From contig JAJHZJ010000496.1 of the NCBI GenBank assembly GCA_023548195.1, positions 9,186,070-9,250,069 on the forward strand: DNA of 64,000 nucleotides, given 5' to 3'. The stretch is from Bettongia penicillata ogilbyi. Taxonomy: Eukaryota > Chordata > Mammalia > Diprotodontia > Potoroidae. A model generated the notes under the pieces. That model was not told where the DNA came from and did not search any database. It saw only the letters and a program-made list of their open reading frames with translations. Of the stretch, positions 1 through 11,829 are shown in pieces. Numbering within the stretch: the first letter of the stretch is position 1; every line of letters begins with the position of its first letter. A program made the position numbers and the translations under genes.

Positions 1-600
1 ATTTGAAATGTTTCTGTTTGTAGTTTGACCCATGAAACAGAAATGTGTCAAATCTGTCCAAATGTTAATTTTTAAAAATTTACGTAGAGATAAGAAGGTG
101 AGGGTAGAAAGTAGTAGCCCGGCTGGCTTTTTGAAGTCTGCTTTTCCTCTCAGCTTATTTACTTGCTCTCAAACTATTAGAGCTAAATGTGACTTGAGAT
201 TCATCTCTGGAGGCTGACATCCCACTCCATTCCCATTCCATGACCACATATGACCTTTTACTTGCCCCTAAATTCCCTCCTCGTTCTTCTGCTGACAACA
301 AATCCTTCGTGAACATCTTTCTATCTTCCCCCACTTCATCTTTCTAGTTCCTTATAAATGTCCCTGTCTTTAGCTATTCCCTCTCTGAAATCTGTAATCA
401 GAATATCTCTTTTAAGTGAGGAGAACTTCTCTGGAAAACAACAATTTCCCAGTCTGTTATCCCTCTTTCTTGTATCTCCTACAGCTGGGACTTGTTAATA
501 TCCTGAGGGGAGTTTCCATTTCTACTGGCTAATGGGCACAAAGTGTTTGACTCTATGGACTCTGCTAACCTTTAAAGTCTCAGGCTATTTCCCAATAATA
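1..600. other. Unassigned non-coding stretch
   Basis: No recognisable repeat, exon or RNA gene. The only open frames are short (about 60 codons) with no family resemblance. Confidence 0.5.
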
Positions 601-634
601 AGTAGTTAAAGGATATAAGTAGTCAAAGGGTATA
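601..634 (+). repeat. 17-bp tandem duplication
   Basis: Two adjacent 17-bp units, agtagttaaaggatata and agtagtcaaagggtata, differ at two positions. This is a small local duplication with no visible function. Confidence 0.7.
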
Positions 635-654
635 AACAATTTTTAATGTAAGAA

Positions 655-1380
655 ATCCAAGTTACTTCATATGAAAAAATTTAAATCACTGATAATTAGA
701 GAAATGAAAATTAAAATAACTTGAAATTCTACCTCACAACACTTACACTGTCAGAGATGACAAATTTGGAGGAGATGTGGAAAAATGGGTACCCAAGTCC
801 ACTGTTAGTGGGTCTGTGAACTGGTCCAGCCATTCTGGAAATCAATTTGGAGCTATGCCTAGGAAGTTAACAAACTTCATATCTTTTGATCCAGCTATAA
901 AACTGCTAGACTTATACCTTAGAAAGATAAAATGGAGCTATATGTATATATAAAAATATTTATGGTGACTCCTTTCATAGAGCCCAGGATGGAAATTAGG
1001 GTACTGCCATTTTACTGGGGAACGGCTAAGCTAATTGGTATGGTTTAATGTAGTATACCAATTGTGGTATAAGAACAATTTATATAATGATAATATTTTA
1101 GAGGAAAAGAGGTTAAAAGGCCTTAGAACTCTGATCAAAACAATGAAACCATGAATCCAAAAGAATGAATGAAAATGAAATAGTCTACTCACTTCCTGTA
1201 AGAGGAGATGTCATGAAATACATTTTCAGAAAGGTACATATATTTGTGGACATAGCTAGTGTGGGAGTTATTTTGCTGGACTATGTAGACATGTATGGAA
1301 GAATTTATCTTTCAGATTTTTTTATTTATTGGTGGAGGGAGTAGGAAAAATAGATGAAAAAAATACTTGTTATTTGAAAA
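655..1380 (+). mobile_element. LINE-1 3' end fragment, 5'-truncated
   Basis: The sequence follows the marsupial LINE-1 3' region in order: attagagaaatg near 698, then the ggagatgtggaaaaatgg, actggtccagccattctgg and ggggaacggctaag blocks, and an A-rich end near 1340-1390. No ORF2 reading frame survives. It is an old 5'-truncated insertion, and it is more diverged than the HAL1-like copies elsewhere in the window. Confidence 0.75.
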
Positions 1381-1427
1381 AATATTAAAACATAAAAATA
1401 AGTCTCAGGCTACCTTTTCAGGTATCA

Positions 1428-1467
1428 GATGAAAATAGTCTTAAATGGATGAAAATAGTCTTAAATG
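1428..1467 (+). repeat. 20-bp perfect tandem duplication
   Basis: The unit gatgaaaatagtcttaaatg occurs twice with no mismatch (1428-1447, 1448-1467), which suggests a recent slippage event just downstream of the LINE-1 fragment. Confidence 0.85.
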
Positions 1468-1618
1468 ATGTCTATACCAACACATCACTCTTGTTGCCAC
1501 CCACTGATAGAGACATTGTTCTGGCATTGAAGGTATCTCCCTGAATACAGAAGAAAGATTCTCAGTAATACTATATTTGTGGATGGTATACTCAGCCATG
1601 CTCTTATATTAAACTTTT

Positions 1619-1735
1619 TGAAAAGACAGAAAAAATAGAGAGAAGCAGACAGACACACAAAAATGTAAGGACAGAGACAGAGAAATTGAGACAGAGAAAA
1701 GGAGAGACAGAATCAGAGCAGAGATGTGCTGATAG
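1619..1735 (+). repeat. Purine-rich GA/GACA low-complexity tract
   Basis: About 115 bp of degenerate GAGA, GACA and GAAA runs. No coding potential. Confidence 0.7.
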
Positions 1736-2610
1736 CATGTAGAGACTCATCCTTGCTTTTCCTGGAAGAGAAACCTATGTATCTTTGAGGTCTCTTCAGG
1801 AAATGAAATGGCCTCAGGAGTGTCATAATGTTCCTCTGTCAAGCCAATAATGTAAGAATCAGAGCTCTTAGCAATGGTGGACAACTGGTAAAAAAAAATC
1901 CTGCTCTTGAGGAGGAGCTCTTGATTAACCTCAAAAATCTCTTGGAGGTAAGAGAAGGAATTCTTGGAAAATAAGGAGCTCCTAGATCCAGTAAGTTAGC
2001 TCTGGAACCAAGTAGGAGCCATAGACAAGGAACAGCAAGGAAGAGAACCTTATTATGGAGAAGTAAACCTGGACTTTGACCTCTGCTAATACTGCATTAT
2101 GCAGATTGTACATCTCTAATGACCCCAAGGTCTTTGACTCTCTTTAGGGGCCTAATCAGGACTCTATTATAAGTGAATAACTGTTCAAGTCTCTGGGAAT
2201 CTGATGCTTACAAGAGGGAAAGCTTTGTCAACTCTCTTATAAACATTTTCCTTTTTAGGTAGAGGATTTTTTTTTGAGATGGTCAAGCGTAGTGGGAAAA
2301 TGAGATTTAAAAAATACATATATTTAATAGACTTGGGATTGATGGTTTTTATTGGGTTTGATGAAGCCTGTTTGATAGTAGATGCAGTTACCCTGCATGT
2401 TTGAATGGGAGCTGAAGATGCTACCTTTTTGGTAGAGACCTAGACATTAACATTTCTGATCCAAGGGCTGGCACAAACCAGTGCAAGTGCCAGGTAGCAA
2501 CCCTCAAGCTTGCACCTTGCTTGTAAAAATCCAGAGGTCTGGTTCAAAGCCAAGACTTACAATGATTGTACATACTTTATTTCCAAGTTACCTTGTGGTT
2601 TGCAAAGAAA
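1736..2610. other. Unassigned non-coding stretch
   Basis: Nothing recognised. A repeat too diverged to see by eye is possible. Confidence 0.45.
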
Positions 2611-2735
2611 CCACTTTCCACAGAATAACCTAGTGAAGTTGAGTTATCCCCATTTACAAGATAAGTAACCTGAAACTCAGAGAAATTAAGTGACTTGTCT
2701 GTGATCATACAACTAGTGAGTGGAGGATTTCTCCA
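2611..2735 (-). repeat. MIR-class SINE fragment
   Basis: Carries the minus-strand MIR order: ccccatttacaagataagt, then the gaaactcagagaaattaagt block, then gtgatcatacaactagtgag, which is the tRNA-like half in reverse. Confidence 0.7.
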
Positions 2736-2859
2736 TCCCTTCAGTTCCTCTCAAGGTTCCTCCCACAACCTCCATTTTGAGGAAGGTCACAGGCCAGCCA
2801 TTCTTCACTTCTCTCTTAGCTCTGCTATATCTTCTTCACTCTCTTCCCTCTTTCGTCTC

Positions 2860-2990
2860 CTTTTTACATGTTGGTTTTCCCAACTAGTGTGTAAGTTCCT
2901 TAAAGTCAGTTATGTTTTTGTCTGTATCAGTATTCCAAGGACTGGCATAGAGTCTGGCACATAGTATACACTTAAGAAATGCTTGCTGAC
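2860..2990 (+). repeat. L2 LINE 3' end
   Basis: Shows the L2 3' terminal order: gtgtaagttccttaaagtca, then tctggcacatagtatacact, then taagaaatgcttgctgact. The open frame running through it is a chance frame. Confidence 0.75.
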
Positions 2991-4270
2991 TTTACTTTTT
3001 GACTCCAAGTTGGCTACTCTTTCTGCCTTTCTTTGCTGCTACTCCTTCATTGTGTACATATTTGGACTTTGGAAAGGAGTAAGTTAAAGGTTACTTTATA
3101 TCTTTACTACTTTATTTTCATTTGAACTCAACTTTTTAAAAAAAAATTAAAAATACAAGTCTGATATGATAGATGGGCATATGAGAAAATTCAAAGTCAT
3201 AAAAGAGATAGAAAAAATATACAATGCATCATGACCCACTTGAACCCTGTTGCTTCTGAGTTCCTGATTAAATAGGATTTAAGATTATTTATTCTTGGCA
3301 ACACCACAGCTTCTTGATTCCAAGAATGAAAAAAACATATCTAAGGGTTGGGAATCCAAAGACTTCTTTGATTTCAAACAGCTCTTAACATTTCGACAAC
3401 TTAAGCACAAATGAATCAGGAACACACAGATTCTATTTCTCTTGGCATACAAATGGATTTCAAATAAAGGTGGGGGGAGAAAGTACTAGGTCAAAGGCTT
3501 CCAGGTTTTACTGAGTCCAGAATTTTTCTTTAAAAATTAGCTCATAGTAGAAATTCTCAAGTACCTAAACACAAAAACCCAAACATTTCTAGATTCTACT
3601 AGCAGGCTGTCATCCTCTAGTTGAGATGACCACTGGGAAGCTCAATCATTTAAAACGGTGTTTTCTTCCCTCTAACTAATGTTTTTGCTATGTCATGAAG
3701 TATAAAAATAACTCTCCTTTGTCTTTTGGCTTTTTTGTCTGTTGTTAAACATAAGCAATGTAACTGGTTAACACAGCCAAGGGCTAGATAACTAGGCTGG
3801 GACCACTGGAGCTTTGTCCGAGACCTGGGGATTTTGAGAGTACCAACCTATACACTAACTGATCTCCTTTGCCAGCCTAGCTCTTCTGTGGAATCAACCT
3901 CCTCAGTAACTGCCCCCAGTGTTCTAGAGTCTTGCTTTACCCTGTTATCCCTTCTTTCTCCAGCCATGAACATGACCATTAACTGTGAGCCACCTCTCTA
4001 GAGGGTGACTCAGCAGGGTTGGTGGTATTCATTTTAGAAAATCTCTGACTTAGATCTAGAGAGTTAGAGAGCCTTGGGGACCATCTTGTGATCTGGGCTG
4101 CTGAGTGAAAAACCTCAAGGAACATTTCTGAAGGGCTCAGTTTATAAGCTACAAACCCCAGATTCTGTAATAGTGTGATCTGGCTTGAGGAGAATGGATT
4201 GAGAAAGCAATTATGGAAAGATGATGGAAAAGGTAAAACAGCAAAACATCCCTGAGTACAATCATTCTTG
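2991..4270. other. Unassigned non-coding stretch
   Basis: About 1.3 kb without a recognised repeat or exon. A minus-strand open frame of 106 codons (3979-4299) has no recognisable domain and runs into an L2 tail. Confidence 0.45.
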
Positions 4271-4271
4271 C

Positions 4272-4345
4272 AGTCAGTCAACAAGTATTTATTAAGCATC
4301 TGCTAAATACCAGCACTATTGAGCACTGGGTCCTGGAGAAAAGGA
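4272..4345 (-). repeat. L2 LINE 3' end
   Basis: caacaagtatttattaagca followed by tctgctaaataccagcacta is the reverse-strand L2 3' terminus. Confidence 0.65.
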
Positions 4346-4504
4346 ATCCCTTTGTTCTCCCCCACCCCACTGAATAAAGATCTAGGAATCCCTCTGTCCC
4401 CCCCAATGAATAAAACGTGCTGTAGGCCCTCTCTAAGGCCCCAGGAAGGCAGAGAGAGGTTTCAAATGAATATATTCATATTTAGGTTTTACTCTCTCTT
4501 GCCC

Positions 4505-4625
4505 CTTCCTGGTAGAATATGAGTTCTTTGAGCTCACTGATTACTTCTCTGTTCTCCTGGTATCACCAGCACTGAGTACATTCTTTTCACATGATATAAA
4601 CTTAATAAATGTTTGCTGAATTTAA
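4505..4625 (+). repeat. L2 LINE 3' end
   Basis: gaatatgagttctttgagct, then cagcactgagtacattc, then cttaataaatgtttgctgaa match the plus-strand L2 terminus. Confidence 0.7.
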
Positions 4626-4689
4626 TTTGCTTAATTTAACAAGAACTGATATATTCTTATTTCTATTAAGTATTTTGCATTGATGCCTC

Positions 4690-4825
4690 AAGCAAGTAAC
4701 GGTGGGGTGTAGTGGCTATAAGGTCAGCCCTGGAGTTAGAAAAATCTGAGTTCAAATCCTGTTTCTGACACATATTGGTTGTGTGACATTGCGAGAGTCA
4801 CAACTTCTGGGTGCCTCAGTTTTTC
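4690..4825 (+). repeat. tRNA-derived SINE head
   Basis: A diverged marsupial SINE 5' half: ggtgtagtggctataaggtc, then gagttcaaatcctg (B-box-like), then a ttggttgtgtgacattg block ending in gtgcctcagttt. The usual plus-strand tail does not follow; a minus-strand SINE unit does. Confidence 0.7.
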
Positions 4826-5095
4826 TTTGTCCTTTGTTCTTGAAGAACACCATGATATCAGGGAGGTCATACCATGACATGCAAGTGAACTGGATTTAAG
4901 GGAGGCAGATCTGGGCAAACCTTGCTTTCTCCTTCAGAGTCATCTGGGTCCAGTGGCAAGATATAGATCAGGAGGACTGGAGATGGCTCCTGATGCAATG
5001 GGAGATATTGACTTTTTTAAGCTAAGGCCTTTAATAGATCTCAATTTGATTAGGCAACGCCCATTTGGTGTCTCAGTCAACTTTTTAAGACTGTA
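4826..5095 (-). repeat. RTE-tailed SINE unit, inverted
   Basis: Begins with tttgtcctttgttcttgaag, the reverse complement of the caaaggacaaa 3' tail seen on the SINE near 41340. It then runs through the reversed body (gagtcatctgggtccagtgg, taggcaacgcccatttgg). It abuts a plus-strand SINE head, giving a head-to-inverted-tail arrangement. Confidence 0.7.
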
Positions 5096-5177
5096 ACTTA
5101 CAGACAAGTTGCCAGTGTCTATGGGTGAAAAGAGTTTTCACACTGAAAGTTCCCCAGACTGACAGAATCCCTGGGCT

Positions 5178-5179
<2 letters not shown>

Positions 5180-5218
<39 letters not shown>
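5180..5218 (+). repeat. (CA)n microsatellite
   Basis: An uninterrupted CA dinucleotide run of about 19 units. Apparent open frames through it on both strands are artefacts. Confidence 0.98.
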
Positions 5219-5219
<1 letters not shown>

Positions 5220-5629
5220 AATTATTAACACTTCAAAGCCCTCAGATATGTCTCCTGACCAAACTGAGAACACACTCAAAACTCCTTTAGCTACATTAAA
5301 GTTTGAAGCAAGATAAATTGTTGAAAGAAATTCAGAGAGAAGTTTATGGTCTGATAGTGGACCCTAGCAACAGAAAGAGAACCTGTTTGCCTCTCTCTGA
5401 TTTTCCAATCCTTGGTTTCTGGATTCATCTCAGAGATAAGTATTTACTCTCAAATCCCCACCCATCAAACAACCTCTTAGAATGAACACTGTGAACTTAA
5501 TTGGATGTGTCAAATTTTAGGCAGAAGTGGATTAAAAATAAATGAGGTAGAAATCTATACAAGTGAATAGACAGTAGAGATGGCAAATCAATCTCCAAGC
5601 CTGCACAAGCATCCCAAATACCAGAATGT

Positions 5630-5790
5630 TGGGACAGAGGAAAGGCAGGGAGTATTTGAATTGTAGTCTGAAGAGCTTGGTTGAGATCCTGGCTATATAC
5701 TACTTGCAAATTGTGTGATCTTGGTAAAATCATCTCTCCTCTCTGAGCCAGAGTTTCCCCTTCTATAAAATGAAGAGGCTAGACTAGTTA
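5630..5790 (+). repeat. MIR-class SINE
   Basis: The order tgagatcctggctatatac, tgtgtgatcttggtaaaatc, tataaaatgaagaggctaga is the plus-strand MIR B-box, core and tail. Confidence 0.7.
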
Positions 5791-5799
5791 GAGCTAGAA

Positions 5800-5905
5800 G
5801 TGGCCTTGGAAGACATCAAGTCCAACTGAGGCCAATGGATGTTAAATGACTTGGTCAAGGTTATGAAGGTAGTAAAAGTAGAGCTGAAATTCAGGTGGTG
5901 TTACT
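5800..5905 (-). repeat. MIR-class SINE fragment
   Basis: gatgttaaatgacttggtca, then aggttatgaaggtag, then agagctgaaattcagg follow the reverse MIR core. Confidence 0.55.
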
Positions 5906-6420
5906 CATCCAAACCCACCATGCATCTTTGCTGGTCCTTGAGAGGAATGCTTTCCTTTGGACATGGTAGTGACTGGCAGGACAGCATCTGCTGATGGCTG
6001 CTTTCTGGGCTCCCAAGTAGCTCTTCAGCCAACATCACTCTTAACCTTAGGCAGAACCTTGTAATCAGAGGTTCTCCCCATAAATTGAACATCTCTCCCC
6101 AGTGGACCTCCTTCTGAGCAGCCGTCAGTGGAGTCATGAGCAGGGACATTAGACAGCTTGAAAAGGGGTAAATATTGTTACCTGGTGCCCAAGAAATCAT
6201 TATAATTAACTGCTTGGGCTGATCACTGTTTCCGGCATCGAAAACACTCGCTGCAATTGCAGAGTAGCCAACCGGAAGGATGCTTGTTTCAGGTTCAGAA
6301 ATGAATCACTCAGGGGCGAGACCCAGGGAAGGTGATGAACACCTAGCTGGTTAAGGAGGGCTAAGAGGAACAGAGCTTTCCAGCTGGGAGGGATCAAATT
6401 AGTTACTTAGGTAAACAACA
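5906..6420. other. Unassigned non-coding stretch
   Basis: No repeat recognised. Contains minus-strand open frames of 99 and 63 codons with no domain signature and no splice or promoter context that I can defend. Confidence 0.4.
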
Positions 6421-6423
6421 GAA

Positions 6424-6658
6424 ATGTCTAGGCAGCACAGTGGAGAGAGTGCTGGGCTTACAATCAGAAAGACTTCTCTTCCTGAGTTGAATTCTGGCCT
6501 CAGACACTTTGTAGCTGCGTCACCCTGGGCAAGAAACTTAACCCTGCTTGCCTCAGTCTCCTCATCTAGAAGGAAATGGCAAACCACTCTAGTTTCTTTG
6601 CCAAGAAAACCCCAAATAGGCTCATGAAGAGTTAGATACAACTAAAATGGATGAACAA
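6424..6658 (+). repeat. tRNA-derived marsupial SINE, near full length
   Basis: The head (ggcagcacagtggagagagt), B-box region (tgagttgaattctggcctc), core (caccctgggcaagaaactta) and tail (ggcaaaccactctagtttct, then gccaagaaaaccccaaatag and gagttagatacaact) are all present in order. The tail resembles the 3' end of BovB/RTE LINEs, which would supply the retrotransposition machinery for this SINE class. Confidence 0.85.
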
Positions 6659-6660
6659 TC

Positions 6661-6765
6661 AAAGTCAAATAATAGTAATACAAATACCACTATTGCTGAG
6701 GCTGCTACTACTGCCACTGTTACTACTGCTGCTCCTGCTCCTACTACTATTACTAGACATTTTAT
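6661..6765 (+). repeat. Degenerate (CTA/CTG)n trinucleotide tract
   Basis: Imperfect ata/cta/ctg/ctc triplets begin at the 3' tail of the SINE at 6424, so the array probably grew from the SINE tail. Confidence 0.7.
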
Positions 6766-6849
6766 AGGGATAGGAACTACTAGACTTTCTATGTCATTGA
6801 CGTAGGGACCTCTTGATGTATAAGGGCATTCTATAAGCATGATTTAACG

Positions 6850-6990
6850 TTTTCTCTGCAATCTATCCTCACAGAACTGCAACACTGATAAGTGACTTGT
6901 TCCCAGTCACCAGGCATGATGGATCAGAGGTAACACTTGAACCCTCATTTCCTGACTTCAGGACTGGCTTTCCAGCCTCTGTAGAATGTA
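6850..6990 (-). repeat. MIR-class SINE fragment
   Basis: gataagtgacttgttcccag, then the gatcagaggtaacacttgaa block, then cctgacttcaggactgg follow the reverse MIR core and head. Diverged. Confidence 0.5.
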
Positions 6991-7249
6991 GCTTTCTATA
7001 TAGGGCTTAGCAGTTTGTCTAGTGCTTTGCTTACATTATCTTATTGGTTTCCGAAGGGAGGAAGCATATCACAGTGACTGATCAGACTTTGCTTCAGAGA
7101 AGTCTAGGCTCAACTTTTGTCACTGATATATGCTGGCTCTTAGCTTGCATAGATTACTTCCCTTCTCATTTGCCATCTCAGTCAACTCTCTAACATCATC
7201 ATTTTCTGGGAAGTTGAGATTTGTTCCAGTGTAGAAGCCTTTTCCATGG

Positions 7250-7440
7250 AAAGTTCCCTACATCCATGAAAACATAGTTCCAGACCCATGATCCTGTAAA
7301 ATAGGTGCTATAATTAGTTCCACTTCACATCTGAAGAAACTGGGAGTCAGAGAGCTTATTATCCCAGAGATAACAAGTATCTGAGGTGGGAGTTGAAGAT
7401 GGGTTTTCCTAATTCCCAATTCAAGCCCTCTCATTTTATG
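7250..7440 (-). repeat. MIR-class SINE
   Basis: ctgaagaaactgggagtcag, then agcttattatcccagagata, then ctgaggtgggagttgaagat match the reverse MIR. The 101-codon minus-strand open frame here is repeat-derived. Confidence 0.55.
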
Positions 7441-8193
7441 GCTGAAGAAATTTGATCCCATGGAAATAAAATAAGTGCTTTCAGGAACTACAGGAAGAAT
7501 CATGATTTGAACTTCAGTTCCTATACTTTTCCACTCAAGGGACCACTGGCTCTTGGTCACCAACTTCAGACTCTGACCAAGTTGTTCTCCCTCTCCCCAT
7601 CCTAAAGCAGGTCAGACAGTGTCTTATGAAATGATTGTTTGACATGGGATCTGTAGAAAACTCTCAGATTCTCCTTTAGTCCTTGAGCAGAAAATACTCT
7701 TTACACACTACCCATTAAACAAGTGGCACCAGAAAAGACTCCAAAACAGACATTTCCCTTCCCTGGGAGAGCATAGGAGTTTAATAACAGAGCAGAGAAA
7801 TTGGGTTGCACAATTGTTTTTGAGCAATGGTGTGGAGGAGGCTGGGAGGTCATGTTGGAAATGACCTTTAAGGCTGTTTCCAGCTCTTAAGTTCAATGAC
7901 TGTCCAAAATAACAGCTGTATTCCAACCTGAAAGATATTTTCTTAGGTCTGCTAGACAACAAGCAGATCACAGTTGGAAAGTTCTATTTAGTTTTATTTT
8001 AATGAACAAAACTATACTCCACAGTTAGCCTTGGATCAAAAGAAATAAATACAGTGTTTTTTAATGCAATAAATATTATTTTAGTTTTCTTGCAATACCT
8101 AATGGAGATAGCAGACATTAATGAAACAGAAAATACTTAGAAAGAGAACAGGCTATATACCCTGGCTTGTATGTCTATTAATTTCCTCAGTAT
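7441..8193. other. Unassigned, with a MIR-tail-like block
   Basis: Mostly unrecognised. At 7845-7905 a gaaatgacctttaaggctgt and tttccagctcttaag segment resembles the end of MIR-class SINEs. Confidence 0.4.
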
Positions 8194-8450
8194 TGGGGCA
8201 GCTAGGTAGGGTAGTGTGTCTGAAAACAGGAGGTGAGCTCAAATCTGATCTCAGAAACTCACTTGCTGTATGGTCCTGGGCATGTCACTTTATCTCTGTT
8301 GGTTTGTTCAGTTTCTTCATCTGAAAAATTGGGATGATGCTACCCCAGAGCTGTTGTGAAGGATCAAATATTTACTTTTAAAGAGTTTAGCAGAAGGTCT
8401 ATCACAGTGAGAGCTGGGTAAATAGTAGCTATTATTATAATTTTGGGTTT
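8194..8450 (+). repeat. MIR-class SINE, near full length
   Basis: Head ggggcagctaggtagggtag, B-box region gagctcaaatctgatctcag, core tggtcctgggcatgtcactt and 3' part attgggatgatgctacccc with gagctgttgtgaaggatcaa are in the right order, ending in tagtagctattatt. Confidence 0.75.
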
Positions 8451-8609
8451 TTAGTTGGCAGAAGGACTTTATATATACATATCCTATGAGCTTTGTAAGA
8501 TACCTATGAATGTTAAAAGCTGAAAGACAGTTTGAAAAGGGAGAAATACTGTGACCCAGTTCAACCCTTGAGGTGAATCTCTGGTTTAAAATCTTGTAAA
8601 ATCCTTTCC

Positions 8610-8640
8610 TTTCCTTTTTTTTTTTTTTAAAAAAAAAATT
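8610..8640 (+). repeat. Poly-T followed by poly-A
   Basis: About 16 T then about 10 A form an AT palindrome that could fold back. A possible junction of two A-tails in opposite orientation. Confidence 0.7.
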
Positions 8641-8765
8641 GTTCTCTAGTGAATTTATTTTTAACTCCAAACTTGAGACTGATGAAACAATCCATTCAAA
8701 AACCCTTTGTAAACCTTAAAGCACAATATAAATAACAAACAAACCTAAACATTATTGTCATCATT

Positions 8766-8880
8766 AGGTAGGAGGCACAGTAGATTGGGCTCTAGATCTA
8801 GAGTCAGGAAGAGCTAACACTTTGTGCAGTAGACAAAGTACTAGGTTTGGAGTCAGTTTTATACTGTAGGTGGTCTTAGT
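8766..8880 (+). repeat. SINE head fragments
   Basis: ggtaggaggcacagtagatt with agagtcaggaag, followed by a second gactagt-like piece (agtactaggtttggagtcag), resemble two 5' SINE heads side by side. No bodies or tails follow. Confidence 0.5.
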
Positions 8881-9149
8881 TCAGCAACAAATACACTGAT
8901 CTACAAAAAGTTGAATCAAACATGAACTATCAAATGAATGACTAATTCAATTGTGAACACAAAAACCTTTCAGAAGACAACTTCTGTATAATGAAAACAG
9001 AACCTTCAGCACACAGGGCATACTGTATTTGAGTTACACCTCTTTCATCAAGTTATAATACTATAGTTTGCAATGATGGTAGTCTGACCTCATGACATGA
9101 AAAGCACACCATCTTTCTCAGTCTGGTCCAAACAACTTTTTGAGGACCA

Positions 9150-9690
9150 CAATTCATTCATTCATTCACTGCTTTGAAAATCATTCATCCGGTGTCACTT
9201 GTATGCTAGGCACTTGGGAAGCATAAGAATGAACGTCTCCATCCTTCAGAAATTTAAATTCTCCAGGGTGGGAGGGCCTCACATGCCTAAATAAAGAAAT
9301 ATCTAATAAATGCAAAAATGAAAAACAAGGGGAGAGCAATGTAATATGGAGGAGAGGAGAAAAAGGACATGGCACTAACAATGGAAAGAGAAGGGTCAAG
9401 AAAGTCCTCATGTAGGAAGTAGTGTTTGAGTTGAGCTTTGAAAAGAATTAGGGATCCTAAGAGGTTGAAGTGAGGAGGGAGTCCCTTCTAGCCATGTTTG
9501 AAAGCATAGAGAGAGAAGAGAAAGTTGTGAAAGTCACTTTGACATCATATGCATGAAGAACCAGATTTTGAGGGTTTCAAAGGCCAAATGGAGGAATTTG
9601 GAGTTGATCATAGAGGGAATAGGGAGCTCCTGGAACCTACTGAGCAGGGCAGTGAATTCAGCAATGGAAAGCTGTCATTTCAATCCTATG
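9150..9690 (-). repeat. L2 LINE 3' UTR
   Basis: Starts with attcattcattcattcactg, followed by cttgtatgctaggcacttgg. Downstream come the reversed L2 3' UTR blocks gtttgagttgagctttgaaa and the ggaatagggagctcctggaa area. The overlapping open frames are repeat-derived. Confidence 0.6.
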
Positions 9691-9764
9691 ACTCAGGGAA
9701 TATTCCCACCTACTGGAATGAAGAATATTGATTAGGGAACCTTGCCCATTTACAATAAGTTAGA

Positions 9765-9900
9765 GCTAACGCTAGACGAATTCTCAGAGATGATCTTGTC
9801 CAACCCCTTCATTTTACAGAGGAGGAAACAGATGCCTAGTAAAAAGCTACTTGGCCAAGATCATGAAGTCATAAGTATCCAAGGTGAGATTGGAAAACTA
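9765..9900 (-). repeat. MIR-class SINE
   Basis: ttgtccaaccccttcatttt, then acagaggaggaaacagatgc, then acttggccaagatcatgaag are classic reverse MIR. Confidence 0.75.
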
Positions 9901-9951
9901 TAACATTAGAGGACATGGAAGATGAGACAAGGCAGGAGGAGGATGTGATTC

Positions 9952-9967
9952 TTTTTTTTTTTTTTTT
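9952..9967 (+). repeat. Poly-T run
   Basis: An uninterrupted T run of about 16 bp. Confidence 0.9.
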
Positions 9968-11655
9968 GCCTTACAGGATACATAGCTCTCACCCTCCCTT
10001 TCACAAAGTCTCACTATGATCCGACAGATATTAGTTATGCTTGTCGTGAGCAGTGTCAATTGGAATTGAAAATGTGCCAACATCATCACAAACAGTTCTT
10101 AATTAACCTGCTGCCACTCTCAATCACAGAGTTTTCTGTGGTCTCAGAAATGAGTTCTGCAAGCATTTTTGTCTTCCATGGCATCTCCCATTTTCTCTGG
10201 CTCTTAAGGATCAGGATGTGCTTTGATTAGTGCCACATCATTCCCTACAGTAAGCAAAAATTTGAGAAATGCCCCATGGCACATGTTCTCATTGCTTTTA
10301 CTTGCTGCTGACTCGTTTACCCTTGGAGAAGCAAACCCATTTTTTAATAATGACTTTAATTACTACAGTCATTTATTTGAAAACTTCTCTTCTTTCTCTT
10401 AACTTGGTCCATTCTGGCAGATAAGCAGAGCTGAAATAAGGACAAGAACATTAGGGTTTTGCCCCAGGTTTTTGACAATTAAAGGGTGCAAACAAATTTT
10501 GTACTTTGCCAGGATGTAGAAACAATCGAGTATAGTACCAATTTAGCAAGAATAATTAGGTAACATAGGAAGCTATCAGAAGGTTGTACTCTTTCTCCTT
10601 CTCCTACTTGGCTCCAGAATGTGTCCTCCTAAGTTTGTCTTTCTCCAATTGGACCAATCCTTTGGTCTTTCCCACTAGGCTCTATATCCTGAGATTCAAT
10701 GTTGCCCCATACATCCCACAACTATACACATACAACTAAATGTTTCTTTAAAAATTCATCAGGAGTCCTTGGCCTTTCAGAGTACTTGACCATATGTATG
10801 TTGTAGTTATTTTCCCAGGGACTAGACTTCAAAGCCATAATTGAAGGGGCATGATTGGAGTTTTTCCCTAGATCACTGAAATTTTAGAGGGCATAGATAG
10901 TATTTGCTGTGGTTCAGTAATATGGAAATAACTGAGCTAGTTATTGTGAATAATGAGATAAGATAATAAACTATGAAATGGTAAATTTCTTCTTCTGGGG
11001 GCAACATTCTGGGAGTTGAGCTGAGAAGTCATCCTGCCTAGCACTGTCCCAGTGCTCTACAATCTCAGGCACCCTACCATAGGCTATTTCCCTAGGATGT
11101 CTCTCACTCCTCCATCTCCATACCATAATCACTTGCATTTATTGATCTTACAAAGTTGATTTGAGAGCTACTTGCCCTGGACATGAAATTTTCTGGTTAT
11201 GGCTCTGCAGATAGGATTACTGTTGAACTCTCTGACATTTTTCACCATGGGGAAATCCATTCCATTGGGAATAGACTCTTTCTTAATCTGCAGTCTTTCT
11301 GTACATATGCTTCCAGTCTACCACGCCTGAAAAATATTTGTTACCATCAGTATCTTTCCAAACCACTGTCCCTAAAAATAGCTGACTTCTTGGAAAGTAG
11401 TTAAGCCAAAGACATTGTGTTCCATCTTTATCATAAAATGCTGATTTCCCCATTAAAAGGCAAATTTTTCATTTGCAAAGGTTGAATGGGATGCTACTTT
11501 AAAAAAAGAATTCCAGCTGGATAAATTTAGTGCCCTGAAAAAAATCCAAGCTAAGAATATTTCCTGGCTTGGGTCCCACCACATTTTCTTTGCCATTTGG
11601 TAGTGAATTGAAATATTTCATTCACTTTCAGTTTTTGCTGCAACATTTTGTCCTT
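9968..11655. other. Unassigned non-coding stretch
   Basis: About 1.7 kb without a recognised repeat or exon. One 73-codon plus-strand frame (11183-11404) has no recognisable domain. Confidence 0.45.
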
Positions 11656-11700
11656 TGGAGGCAGGCAGGCCGACAGACAGACAGACAGGCAGACACACTC
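11656..11700 (+). repeat. (GCAG)n/(GACA)n microsatellite
   Basis: ggcaggcaggccgacagaca followed by further GACA and GGCA units. Confidence 0.85.
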
Positions 11701-11829
11701 ATATACACATGCCATGATGGCTGTTGTGGCCTCCACAGTCCTCCTTAATTTTGAAAAACATGTGCACTGTCATATTGTCAAGGAATGGCCATCTGTTTGG
11801 CCTCTTTAATTCCATACAGCTCCATTCAA

